Source: Proteus vulgaris
Lineage (GTDB): Bacteria > Pseudomonadota > Gammaproteobacteria > Enterobacterales > Enterobacteriaceae
DNA length: 64,000 nucleotides
Direction of reading: 5' to 3'
Assembly (NCBI GenBank): GCA_901472505.1
Contig: LR590468.1
Location: 2,889,501 to 2,953,500 of the forward strand
Part shown: positions 18,677 to 27,801 of the stretch, piece by piece
Layout: each line of letters begins with the position of its first letter
Numbering within the stretch: the first letter of the stretch is position 1
Program-made: the position numbers and the translations under genes
Notes under the pieces: generated by a model
The model's database searches: none
Told to the model about the DNA's origin: nothing
Seen by the model: the letters and a program-made list of their open reading frames with translations, nothing else

Positions 18677-19827
18677 TGCATTACCTCAGCTAGCCATTGC
18701 GCGAAATGTTCTGGTGTTAAGGCGGCAACTTGCATACCTCTGTCTGCGAGTTTTTGTGCAATCGCAGAGTCATAAACAGGTTGAGCTTCATCATCAAGTG
18801 CCGCGAGACCTAATAATTTAACTTGTTGGCTATTAAGGCGTTGTGTGCAATCTAATAAGCGGTTTAATGAGCCACCTTCTTCAAAGTCACTGATAAGAGA
18901 AATAACGGTGCGTTTGGGATTTTTGACTAAACTTTCACAGTATTGAATTGCACCTGCGATATCAGTACCGCCTCCCAATTGTACCGTCATTAAAACTTCA
19001 ACGGGATCGTCTGCCAAATGCGATAAATCGACAACTTGAGTATCAAAAACGACTAAAGAGACATTAACGGCAGGTAATGAGGCTAAAATACTGGCACAAA
19101 CAGCTGCATACATAATGGAGCTAGACATTGACGCGCTTTGGTCAACGCAGAGAATAACATCCCATGGAAAATGCTGTTGCATCCGTGAGTTAAAGTAAGG
19201 TGTTTCAATCACTAAACGGCGGTTTTGAGTATCGTAATGTTTTAAGTTTGCAGCAATGGTCGCACGCCAATCAAAGTTGCGACTATTAGGCACTAAAGAG
19301 CGTCTAAAACGATTACGGCGACCTGTTAATGATTGGCGAAAGTTATTGCGAATTTGACGTAAAATATCTTCAACTACTTTGCGAATAATGGTTTTAACGG
19401 CATCTCGCGTTTCTTCACTCATGCGCCCACGTAAGCTTAATAATGTTTTGGCTAACGCTTTCGTGGGCTCCATTGCTTTTAACGTATTGGGATCTTTAAG
19501 AAAACTACTGATTTGATAACGTTCAATAGCTTGTGATTGCATACGTTCAAAGGTGCTATTAGGGAATAGCTTACGTGCTTGATTGAGCCAGTTTACCGCG
19601 GTAAGTTGTGATGCATCGAGTGAACCATGGCGTCCTCGCTCTTGGCGCAAGCCTCGCCGCTGGTATTCTCGGCGATAAAGAAAATCGAGCGTACGTTCAA
19701 CTTTAAGATCTTCGGCATTAAATGTGGCTTGCCCAAGAGCGTCATCAGCATATTGGCCCAAAATCAGGCGCCAGCGTTTTGCTTGTCGTATTTTATCTTC
19801 AGGCATATCGTCATTATGCTGACTCAT
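18673..19827 (-). CDS. yehP: VWA-domain protein, YehP-like
   Basis: A 384-aa protein whose C-terminal half is a von Willebrand A domain with the metal-ion-dependent adhesion motif DQSASMS (Asp229 from the chosen start), a TDIAGAI threonine/aspartate loop and SDFEEGG. The N-terminal half is basic and helical. Start choice: ATG 19827 (MSQHNDD) has GGAG 9-10 bases upstream; an alternative ATG at 19833 is too close to it, and a start at 19863 would give 396 aa. The chosen length is close to E. coli YehP (378 aa). It overlaps the upstream gene by 14 bases and the downstream one by 4. VWA proteins typically act as substrate adaptors for MoxR-type AAA+ ATPases. Confidence 0.85.
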   Translation of the reverse strand: MSQHNDDMPEDKIRQAKRWRLILGQYADDALGQATFNAEDLKVERTLDFLYRREYQRRGLRQERGRHGSLDASQLTAVNWLNQARKLFPNSTFERMQSQAIERYQISSFLKDPNTLKAMEPTKALAKTLLSLRGRMSEETRDAVKTIIRKVVEDILRQIRNNFRQSLTGRRNRFRRSLVPNSRNFDWRATIAANLKHYDTQNRRLVIETPYFNSRMQQHFPWDVILCVDQSASMSSSIMYAAVCASILASLPAVNVSLVVFDTQVVDLSHLADDPVEVLMTVQLGGGTDIAGAIQYCESLVKNPKRTVISLISDFEEGGSLNRLLDCTQRLNSQQVKLLGLAALDDEAQPVYDSAIAQKLADRGMQVAALTPEHFAQWLAEVMQ

Positions 19828-22396
19828 GGGCATTGTCTCCGTTCTCTGCTTTCTTAGTATCAAACCAAGAAATGATGCCTTGTTCCATTATACGTTGTTG
19901 TAGTTTTTGATTAAGCTTAGTCGCTTCAATCATTTGTTTAGCACTAAATTCTGACTGCCATAATGATAATGCTTGCGTATCTAAACCAATATCGCTGGCG
20001 ATATATTGTGCAAGCTCTGCGTTTTGCTTGGGATTAAGTTGGCTAAATGCAAAACGCAGATCAGGCAAGATCTGAATAAAACGCTCTTCATCCCATTGCT
20101 GTAACAAGGTATTTAAGTGATCAACCAATAAAGGTAAGCGGATCACAAGCTCTGGTGCTGTTCGCATAATTCCCACAAAATAACCAATGGCTTGTTCAGG
20201 AGAACTTCCCGTACTAAAAGTGGCATTCAATGCGCTTGTCAGTGTGGTTTCGTCAATATATGAGCCTAAATAACGTAATGCATCAACAGCACCTTTTAAT
20301 AAAGGAACAGTATCTAGTTGTCCATCAAGGCGATTGAGTTGCTGATAAAGGTCGCTTTTATAATCATGTTGATTATTGAGAGATGGCATAAATTCAATTA
20401 ATTCACGTAAAGAGAGTAGGGCTTGTAAATTACTTTCTTGTTGTTGCTCATCACTTTGAGCGAGTTGTTCTAAACAAAAGAATGCTTGAGGGATAACTTG
20501 ATGCAGGCGATTTTCAAGCGTCAGCTCATCGGTAATATCAAGGTATTGGCGACCTCGCCATAAATGAATTAATTTGTGGCCACATTGGGTTAATGACCCA
20601 AGGCGAAAATCTTGTTGGATATAGTTATCTAACAACTTAAATAATGATGGAATACGCTGGTGGAGCCCAATTAATGCTGCTTGTGTTAATAAAGTGACAG
20701 CACTTTGGCTTGAACGACTTTGGCCTTGTTCTTCAAGCTGTTTTTCCATAGATAACAACTTAGTTAAGGCGATGGCTTCAAGTTGAGAGCCTTTCTCTGA
20801 TAATGAAATCAATTCACCTTCGACATTGGGTGTCCAAGCGTATTGCCACTCTTCAAACAACAAATCCAATTGATGGCCAGAAAGAAAGTCAGGGCCATTG
20901 ATTCGATGTGCAAAGTGAATTTCTAAGAAAGCCAATAAATGTAAAAAACGACTTCTTAAGCGATGTTGAGGGTTGCGGTAAACATCACATTTCGTGGTTT
21001 TTACTAATGTATCATCAAGTTTAAAACGAAAACTTTTGGCACGTTCATAGGTTTCATTTACCAACGGTGGTGTTGCCGTACCTAATGGAATTTTGCCTAA
21101 TAGATAGCCTGAAAAACAGGTTTTAATTTCTGTCCATAACTCGCTTTGGCTATCATCTAAACTGCCCTTAATAAAGGCACTTTGTAAACCATCAAGCAAA
21201 TCATAGCGACCCATACCAGCGTGATCTCTAAGTAAAGCAAGGCGTAAACTTTGCTCGGCAGCCAGTTTTACGGCTAAATAGCTAGGTGGATTATCAAATT
21301 GTTTTTCTCTAATAGATTGAGCCACTGAGCTTAAAAATGCGATCCCCATTTTATTGCGATAAATTTGGGTTGGCTGTTTAGCAAGACCATTATTTTCTAA
21401 TTTATCATGATGTTGTTGCATTAAACTTTGCCAAACTTGTTGATAAAAAGCTGGAGATGGCATACCAGAAGCATAGCCATTAAGTGCATCTAATCTGTCA
21501 AAACTGTAGCGAATAAGCCAAGCTTGTTCTTTTTCGGCCATTCTTTGCATTTTAGTGAATTGCTTTTGCTCTGTGCTAGAAATAGCGAAAGATTGAGATT
21601 GTGAATTGGTTAGACCTTCAATTAATGCAAGGGTATGAAATCCGCCTGTTACAATTAAAATCTTGGCATTGGGCTCTTGTTGTTTGATGGTTTGAATATG
21701 AGTGAGCATATGTGCTTCACGTTGCGAAGAACCTTCTGATCCAAGTACTTCTGGCTCATAATCAAGACGCGCAAGTGCACACCAAATAAAGGTATCATTA
21801 AAGAAGGATTGCCAATCAGCTAAAGCTTCAATGTTGCGTAGCTCAAAAAGATGCTCCCAAACATCATCATGGTCACGGCAATGACATTTTTTGGCTAATT
21901 GTGCAATAAACTGACTATGGGCTAAATAACGTTCTTTTTGTAAGCTACGACTTTGTGAATCACTATACTCTTCGTTATTAACTTGAGCCGCCCATGGCAA
22001 ATCGATAAAGCGTGTTTTTGCATTGATGCGTAAACCACCTCGCAATGCTTGCCATTCAGGTGAATATTCACAAAATGGGAAATAAGCAGAATGCAGTGAT
22101 TTTTCTCGCTCTTCTTGGTTACCATCATTATGCAAATATTCTGCTTGCCCCATAATAGCCACTGGAGGCAGGGTATCTTTATCAGTCAGACTTGGAATAA
22201 GAGAATTAAAGGTATCAGGGCCTTCAATTAATATATAGTCAGGCTTTACCGAATCAATTAGTGATAAAACAGCATAAGCACAAGCAGGGCTGTGATGGCG
22301 TACAGGGGCAAAATAGAGATGTTGTTGCTGTAACGACGTCCATTTCAGTCGTGCTTGGTCAATTCTTTCTGGTAAAGGTATTGAAGGTAGCGTCAC
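19814..22396 (-). CDS. yehM: DUF5682-like protein, YehM-like
   Basis: An 860-aa cytoplasmic protein. The N-terminal quarter has the DUF5682-type signatures PVRHHSPAC (31-39), YILIEGPDT (54-62) and IVTGGFHTLAL (248-258), which recall the TraB/erythromycin-esterase-like fold with conserved histidines. The rest is alpha-helical and leucine-rich. It lies between the AAA+ and VWA genes in an operon matching E. coli yehL-yehM-yehP, and is about 100 residues longer than I recall for E. coli YehM. If the histidines are catalytic it could be the effector of the system; that is inference. Confidence 0.75.
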   Translation of the reverse strand: MTLPSIPLPERIDQARLKWTSLQQQHLYFAPVRHHSPACAYAVLSLIDSVKPDYILIEGPDTFNSLIPSLTDKDTLPPVAIMGQAEYLHNDGNQEEREKSLHSAYFPFCEYSPEWQALRGGLRINAKTRFIDLPWAAQVNNEEYSDSQSRSLQKERYLAHSQFIAQLAKKCHCRDHDDVWEHLFELRNIEALADWQSFFNDTFIWCALARLDYEPEVLGSEGSSQREAHMLTHIQTIKQQEPNAKILIVTGGFHTLALIEGLTNSQSQSFAISSTEQKQFTKMQRMAEKEQAWLIRYSFDRLDALNGYASGMPSPAFYQQVWQSLMQQHHDKLENNGLAKQPTQIYRNKMGIAFLSSVAQSIREKQFDNPPSYLAVKLAAEQSLRLALLRDHAGMGRYDLLDGLQSAFIKGSLDDSQSELWTEIKTCFSGYLLGKIPLGTATPPLVNETYERAKSFRFKLDDTLVKTTKCDVYRNPQHRLRSRFLHLLAFLEIHFAHRINGPDFLSGHQLDLLFEEWQYAWTPNVEGELISLSEKGSQLEAIALTKLLSMEKQLEEQGQSRSSQSAVTLLTQAALIGLHQRIPSLFKLLDNYIQQDFRLGSLTQCGHKLIHLWRGRQYLDITDELTLENRLHQVIPQAFFCLEQLAQSDEQQQESNLQALLSLRELIEFMPSLNNQHDYKSDLYQQLNRLDGQLDTVPLLKGAVDALRYLGSYIDETTLTSALNATFSTGSSPEQAIGYFVGIMRTAPELVIRLPLLVDHLNTLLQQWDEERFIQILPDLRFAFSQLNPKQNAELAQYIASDIGLDTQALSLWQSEFSAKQMIEATKLNQKLQQRIMEQGIISWFDTKKAENGDNAHESA

Positions 22397-22420
22397 CGTG
22401 TCGATCCCTTTTCTGGGTGA

Positions 22421-22448
22421 AAAGGCAGAGTCAGTGAACTCTGCCTTT
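22421..22448. terminator. stem-loop between yehL-like and yehM-like genes
   Basis: AAAGGCAGAGT / ACTCTGCCTTT is a perfect 11-bp stem with a 6-base loop in the 99-base gap between two operon genes. There is no T tract on the minus (coding) strand, so it is more likely an RNA processing or stability element than a full terminator. Confidence 0.55.
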
Positions 22449-22495
22449 AATTGATAAATAACGTATTTTATTGTGTAGCAATGAGTTTCAGCGTG

Positions 22496-23605
22496 TTATT
22501 GCCAAAACTCTTTTGATGCATCAAAGAACGCTTTCCACTCTTTGCTGTTTCTTGCGCGTTCTCTAGCGACATTGTCCATGTAATAACGAATACGTTTAAT
22601 ATCATCAGCATTGTCTTTTAATACAACACCGATTAATTGGCGCGCAATCGCACCTGCATTCATTACGCCATCACCTAAATAATGTGCTTCTAAGGCACAA
22701 GCATAAGCAATGTTCACCGCTTCTGCGGTTGACATAACCGCATCAGGGGTTTTGATATTACCGCCATCTTGTGTATTACCTGAACGTAGTTCTTGGAATG
22801 TGGTTACCAGTAATTCCACTACATCAACAGGTATCGTCACTTCATTAGCTAAAGAGCCTAATTCATTTTCTAGCTGTGATTGAATTAAGCTGATTTCAAA
22901 TGCTGGATCACGAATGGGTTTTACCGTTTCGAAATTAAAACGACGTTTTAATGCGGCAGACATCTCGTGGACACCACGATCACGTAAGTTTGCTGTACCG
23001 ATAAGGTTAAATCCAGGTTTTGCACTAATACGCGCACCATCCCCCATTTCGGGGATCATTAACTGTTTTTCTGACATCAAAGAAACCAGTACGTCCTGAA
23101 TTTCAGGAGGACAACGGGTTATCTCTTCAAAGCGAACAATTTTACCTTGTAACATACCTTGATAAAGCGGCGATCCCACTAAAGCGCGCTCTGTTGGGCC
23201 TTCTGCTAATAACAACGCATAGTTCCATGAGTACTTGATGTGATCTTCTGTAGTGCCCGCAGTGCCTTGAATAGTTAGCCCTGAATCACCACTGATGGCA
23301 GCGGCAAAAAGCTCTGAGAGCATCGATTTTGCTGTACCTGGCTCACCAACTAGCATTAAACCTTGCTTGCCTAATAATGTGACAATTGCGCGATCAACCA
23401 AGGCATCGTCGCCGAAAAACTTAGGTGTGACGCCTAATGCATCATCACCTAAAATAAATTGTCGTACAGCACGAGGAGAGCGAAGCCATCCTTGTGGTTT
23501 AGGATTATTAACATCTGCTTTTGTTAAGCGCGCTAACTCTTGAGCAAATCGAACCTCAGCACTTTCCCTGATTGCTTGTTGATCTGCGGGTGCTTTTTTA
23601 GCCAT
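22496..23605 (-). CDS. yehL: MoxR-type AAA+ ATPase, YehL-like
   Basis: A 369-aa AAA+ ATPase. Walker A is GEPGTAKS (87-94), Walker B is KIVRFEEI (155-162), sensor 1 is the Asn in GTANLRDRG, and an arginine-rich segment ALKRRFNFE follows; this is the MoxR/AAA_5 layout. Length is close to E. coli YehL (362 aa). MoxR ATPases work as chaperones or remodelers with VWA partners, and the VWA gene is two positions downstream. It begins 25 bases after the end of the DUF4132 gene, in one operon. Confidence 0.88.
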   Translation of the reverse strand: MAKKAPADQQAIRESAEVRFAQELARLTKADVNNPKPQGWLRSPRAVRQFILGDDALGVTPKFFGDDALVDRAIVTLLGKQGLMLVGEPGTAKSMLSELFAAAISGDSGLTIQGTAGTTEDHIKYSWNYALLLAEGPTERALVGSPLYQGMLQGKIVRFEEITRCPPEIQDVLVSLMSEKQLMIPEMGDGARISAKPGFNLIGTANLRDRGVHEMSAALKRRFNFETVKPIRDPAFEISLIQSQLENELGSLANEVTIPVDVVELLVTTFQELRSGNTQDGGNIKTPDAVMSTAEAVNIAYACALEAHYLGDGVMNAGAIARQLIGVVLKDNADDIKRIRYYMDNVARERARNSKEWKAFFDASKEFWQ

Positions 23606-23630
23606 ATTCTTTCCTAGTTATCCCTAATTA

Positions 23631-26600
23631 TTACCAAGGTGTTTTCTTTTCCCATTCAGGATCGAATCCTGCACAAGCTTCAGCGATTTTTAGATAATCA
23701 GCATAGCTTTCTGCTAATAAAATTGGCGGAACTTCTTTTAGCTCAATATTATTGCGATCCCAGTAATCTTGCTGATTTTTCTCAAAACTTAAATCAAATA
23801 AGACCGCAGGAATGTTTTCTTCAGGCACATAGCTACCACTGAAACCGATATTGACGTAGTAGTTTAAACTAGAGAAGAATTTGTAATAGTGGGAGAACGA
23901 GCCACCATCTTCAGCAGGGCCACGTTGATACCCCATTTTGGTTAAAATACCGCGTAAAGTGAAGGTGTCTGTGAGCCAGCCTTTTCGGTCTTCAACCTCT
24001 GTTTGCGTTAGATCTAATTCAGGGATCTTATGTTCCATTTGTGAGAACAAAAACTTCACTTTGTAATCTTTAAAGTGAGCAATCCATGCTTTGCGTTCAT
24101 CTTCATTAACTAATGCCGCGTGGGCTAATTGAATAAATGAATCGTTTTGTAAACTGACTTCGTCATCTTCAAGGTTAAGTAATGCACCATCATCAGAAGG
24201 GCGGAACGTATTGATCACTTCGCCATCCTTAACTTCCTGCCAAACTAATTGTTCAATTAATTTATGCATAATTGGGTGAGCTAAAATGTATTCTTGCCAA
24301 TCTGTACTTAACCATTGACGTTGAGCACACATCGCTTCATATAAACGCACACTTTGTAGCTCAATAACTTGTTTAAGTTCTTTTTTACTCGAAGTGAAGA
24401 GCTTTTTCGCTTCTTTAATCAGCTCAGCATCATCATTTTTACGCGCAGCAGGTAACGCCTTAACTTCTTTGCCTTCTGGATTAAACAGAACAAGTTTTTG
24501 TTTTGCATCCATTTTTGCAGTGAAAATACGTTCACCATATTCCAGCACTAATGTTCCAGTATCATCAAAACCTGCGGTTGGAATAGTTCTATCAGCTAGC
24601 TCATCTGCACTCCAGCCATTACGCTCCGCAATTTGCGTAACTAAATTACGGGCTTTTTCCTGAACAGATGCAGTGCGATAACGACGAGATAACGAAAGAA
24701 GAAGCTGGATGATAATCGGATCATTGCTTGAAGCAACGGCATCAATCATCGCTTCAATTTGAGCACGACGCTGATAATGATCGCGCATATAGTTGCGTAA
24801 TACAGATACCGCAACATGGCCTTCAATGCCACAGATAAGCGCAAGCATACCTTTATCACTGATTGCTGAGCCTAAATAACGACGTAATACCTCGTTTTTA
24901 ATCTCTTCAACCACTTGTTCTAATGTGAAGTTTTCATATTTAGCATAATATTCAGGATAACGTTTAGCCCAGTTTTGATAATTACTTAAACGCCCCGGCG
25001 CTTCACGTTGGGCTTCAATCATCGCTTCTTCTAGTGATGGCCCTTTAATATCCTGAGCAACAAAAGTATGCAGAATAAAGCTTGAAAGTTTATGTTGACT
25101 ATCCGTAGAAAGCAGGCTGATATAACGTTGTAATAGTGCGTTACCTCCAGGCATTTTTAACTTTACTGCCAGAATAATCCACCAGCGAATAATTGCGGGA
25201 TCAACCGCTTTCTTGTTTTCCCATGTTAATGCGGGAATTGCATCGAAATTAAACCAAGCAAGGCTTGCTGGTGCTTTGGCTTTAAGGCCTTTTTCAGCTT
25301 CTGCTAATAATGTTTTTGGTGATAAATAGCTTGAAATATCTTCACCTAGTTGCTCTAACGCAGTAAGTAAAGAGGCTCGTACTACTTCGCGTTTTTCTTT
25401 TTTCAATAAGGCATTAAGCGCAGGTAAGGAATCCGGATTATTTAAGCGAGCTAGCCATTCAATGGCTGTAACACGAATTTCTTGTTTACTAGAGGTTAAT
25501 CCTTCTTGTGCACTTAAATGAATATTAGGCAGTGTTTCTAATAACTTTTGTGCAGAAACGCGGTGTGTTTTATTTTCACCTAATGCCAATTCCATGATGC
25601 GTGGAACAAATTGCGCAGGAATTGTTGGGAAACGACTTAATACTTCAATACCTTGTGATGTTTCAAATTGGCGATAGCGGTGTTCACTTTGATTTGGCAT
25701 TAAGTTTAACGCTTCTGCAATGTAATCAGTATGTTGAGAGAAGAAAGGCCAAACTTGTTCTGGTTTACGAAAACAGCGTAAGCTATCTTCATAAGATTCT
25801 AAACATAATGCAGCAGTAAGGCGGGTTGCATTTTTAAAGTTGCAACGTTGTAGCACATCTTCAATATGACGTAATTCAATATTACTAAATAAGCGCTCAG
25901 GAATTTCACCATTAAAATAGTAAGAGGAAAAGTGATCGGCATGTTGGCGGTTATTGGTGATCACGCGTACTGCATGGAAAAACGTGTATTCAGGTAAATT
26001 AGGAATACGGTTTTTGTATTTGATTATTTGGATCTCATTTGATTGAATTGTGCCCTGTCCGCTATTGAGTTTATCCACTAATGCGCGACACTGTTTTTCA
26101 TCAATTTTAGATAAATCTTTATAATGGCGTTGTGCCCAATTATAAGAGTGTTTAGCCGTTTTATTTTCTTCAATTTCACGTTCTGCATTTTCCTTTGCTT
26201 TAACTAACATTTCATTGAAGTTATTGACCATAATATCACGGGCACTATCGGGTAACGGCGTATCTTCTAATGGTGTAAAGTCAGGCACTTCGATGGCTTC
26301 AACAGTATTTGCATTATCAGCAACACTAAAACGTTGTAGGGCACTTTCAATGCTCTTGATGACCGTTTTTGAGGTTTCATGTTTTAAGGCTTCTTCAAGT
26401 ACACCGCGATTTTCACCTTGGCGAGCAAATAAGTCAGCAGCTTGTGCACGTTGTTTCGGTGTACCCTTCATTAAAACATGAGTTAAATTTTCTTTTACGA
26501 TCTCTGCTGGTAAAGTATTTAAAATAGGTTCCGCGGTTTTTTTTACTGTTTTTAAACTGCTGGTGGCCAGTAAAACAATAATATCTGCAAAAGTGTCACG

Positions 26601-27359
26601 TAATACTGTATTTTTATTTAAGTAATTAATTAGCTCGACTAAACCATTTGCTGATAGTTTTTCAATGAGTGCTGTTCTAATAAATTCTTGATGTGAAAGC
26701 AGATAATCTTTTAAATCACGAAGTTCATAAATACGCTTAAGATTAGAAGCATAGTATTCAGAGATATCTTTTCTATCAAATACGGCGAATAATGCATTTT
26801 CACCCGCAATATTGGCCTCAGCTTCGACCATATTGGCGATAAATTCCATACTCCAATGTTTACGATGTTCTAAATTAAGATTACGTGCATTATCATAAGT
26901 GGTGTAAAACGCATCAACTAACAGGTAAATAACCCAAGTCGGTACTTCAGTTGTTGTCACTTTGATATTGATATCTTGGCATGCAGCGGCAATGACTTTT
27001 GCATAACGAGCGACTTGTTCTAAGGAAAAGCTTTCGCCAACTTTAGAGTAAAGTTTATGGCGGGCATTAAGACCTTGGGTGATAACTTTATTATATTTTC
27101 CTGTATCAACATTACTGGCATACCACCATTCTAATGTTCCTGCACGATGAAAATAAACGGCTGCTTTTGCTGCATCCAGTTTATTTAATTCAAAAAGAAT
27201 TTCTGGGTTTTTGCCTGTAAGTACATAATCTAATGCACGTTTAGGTAAACTTTCATCAAATATAGCAAGCAGTACAAGAGATTCTTGAAGATATTTTTCA
27301 GTAATATCGACGTCTTTTTTCCCAAAAAGAGGGAGGAGGTCTAAGATTTTTTTTATCAC
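23631..27359 (-). CDS. yehI: DUF4132 protein with HEAT-like repeats, YehI-like
   Basis: A 1242-aa soluble protein and first gene of the operon. The C-terminal 250 residues are the DUF4132 domain (AQRQWLSTDWQEYILAHP, GYQRGPAEDGGSF, YYVNIGFSGSYVPEENIP). The middle (about 580-680) has HEAT-like repeats (SSKQEIRVTAIEWLARLNNP, REVVRASLLTALEQLG), and the N-terminal half is mainly helical. It corresponds to E. coli YehI (about 1210 aa), historically linked to molR. The start is GTG 27359-27357, with AAGGA 7 bases upstream. No catalytic motif is recognisable; a scaffold role is possible. Confidence 0.8.
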   Translation of the reverse strand: MIKKILDLLPLFGKKDVDITEKYLQESLVLLAIFDESLPKRALDYVLTGKNPEILFELNKLDAAKAAVYFHRAGTLEWWYASNVDTGKYNKVITQGLNARHKLYSKVGESFSLEQVARYAKVIAAACQDINIKVTTTEVPTWVIYLLVDAFYTTYDNARNLNLEHRKHWSMEFIANMVEAEANIAGENALFAVFDRKDISEYYASNLKRIYELRDLKDYLLSHQEFIRTALIEKLSANGLVELINYLNKNTVLRDTFADIIVLLATSSLKTVKKTAEPILNTLPAEIVKENLTHVLMKGTPKQRAQAADLFARQGENRGVLEEALKHETSKTVIKSIESALQRFSVADNANTVEAIEVPDFTPLEDTPLPDSARDIMVNNFNEMLVKAKENAEREIEENKTAKHSYNWAQRHYKDLSKIDEKQCRALVDKLNSGQGTIQSNEIQIIKYKNRIPNLPEYTFFHAVRVITNNRQHADHFSSYYFNGEIPERLFSNIELRHIEDVLQRCNFKNATRLTAALCLESYEDSLRCFRKPEQVWPFFSQHTDYIAEALNLMPNQSEHRYRQFETSQGIEVLSRFPTIPAQFVPRIMELALGENKTHRVSAQKLLETLPNIHLSAQEGLTSSKQEIRVTAIEWLARLNNPDSLPALNALLKKEKREVVRASLLTALEQLGEDISSYLSPKTLLAEAEKGLKAKAPASLAWFNFDAIPALTWENKKAVDPAIIRWWIILAVKLKMPGGNALLQRYISLLSTDSQHKLSSFILHTFVAQDIKGPSLEEAMIEAQREAPGRLSNYQNWAKRYPEYYAKYENFTLEQVVEEIKNEVLRRYLGSAISDKGMLALICGIEGHVAVSVLRNYMRDHYQRRAQIEAMIDAVASSNDPIIIQLLLSLSRRYRTASVQEKARNLVTQIAERNGWSADELADRTIPTAGFDDTGTLVLEYGERIFTAKMDAKQKLVLFNPEGKEVKALPAARKNDDAELIKEAKKLFTSSKKELKQVIELQSVRLYEAMCAQRQWLSTDWQEYILAHPIMHKLIEQLVWQEVKDGEVINTFRPSDDGALLNLEDDEVSLQNDSFIQLAHAALVNEDERKAWIAHFKDYKVKFLFSQMEHKIPELDLTQTEVEDRKGWLTDTFTLRGILTKMGYQRGPAEDGGSFSHYYKFFSSLNYYVNIGFSGSYVPEENIPAVLFDLSFEKNQQDYWDRNNIELKEVPPILLAESYADYLKIAEACAGFDPEWEKKTPW

Positions 27360-27760
27360 GCCAGTTCCTTAAGCTATGTATGGATAAACAGTTTTTTTTA
27401 CCATGAAATAGCAAAACGAACAATTTGATTATCACTATTGAAAATAAAACCTAGGCATCCCATTTGTTAAATTTATAGATATAAACACTGAAAAAGCCGA
27501 TCTAACTTTATTAATATTCAATTCTTCATTATATAAAACGCTATATCAGGAAAAAGTGCTGAAAATGAAGAGGTGATAATAAAGGTGTTTTTTTGTGGGA
27601 TTTAAAAAGATTAAGAATTGTCTGTTTAATAAAATAAGCGTTAACACTTAGCTAAATTGATTAAAAAATAACAGTCAGAAGTAAAGGTAAATAAGTGTTA
27701 ACAATCCCGTATTTTTAAGGGATTTTGTTCCTTTTGATTTTATATGAATATCATAAAATA
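27360..27760. promoter_or_regulatory. upstream region of the yeh-like operon
   Basis: About 400 AT-rich bases between the DUF4132 gene and the terminator of the convergent-side exporter gene. It must hold the operon promoter. I see no clear operator or coding frame in it. Confidence 0.45.
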
Positions 27761-27796
27761 AAAAGAGCCACTTATATTGATAAGAGGCTCTTTTAA
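27761..27796. terminator. terminator after the Bcr/CflA-type gene
   Basis: AAAAGAGCC / GGCTCTTTT hairpin with a 16-base loop. On the minus strand it is followed by a T-rich run and lies just downstream of the corrected end of the exporter gene. Confidence 0.8.
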
Positions 27797-27801
27797 ATTA
27801 A

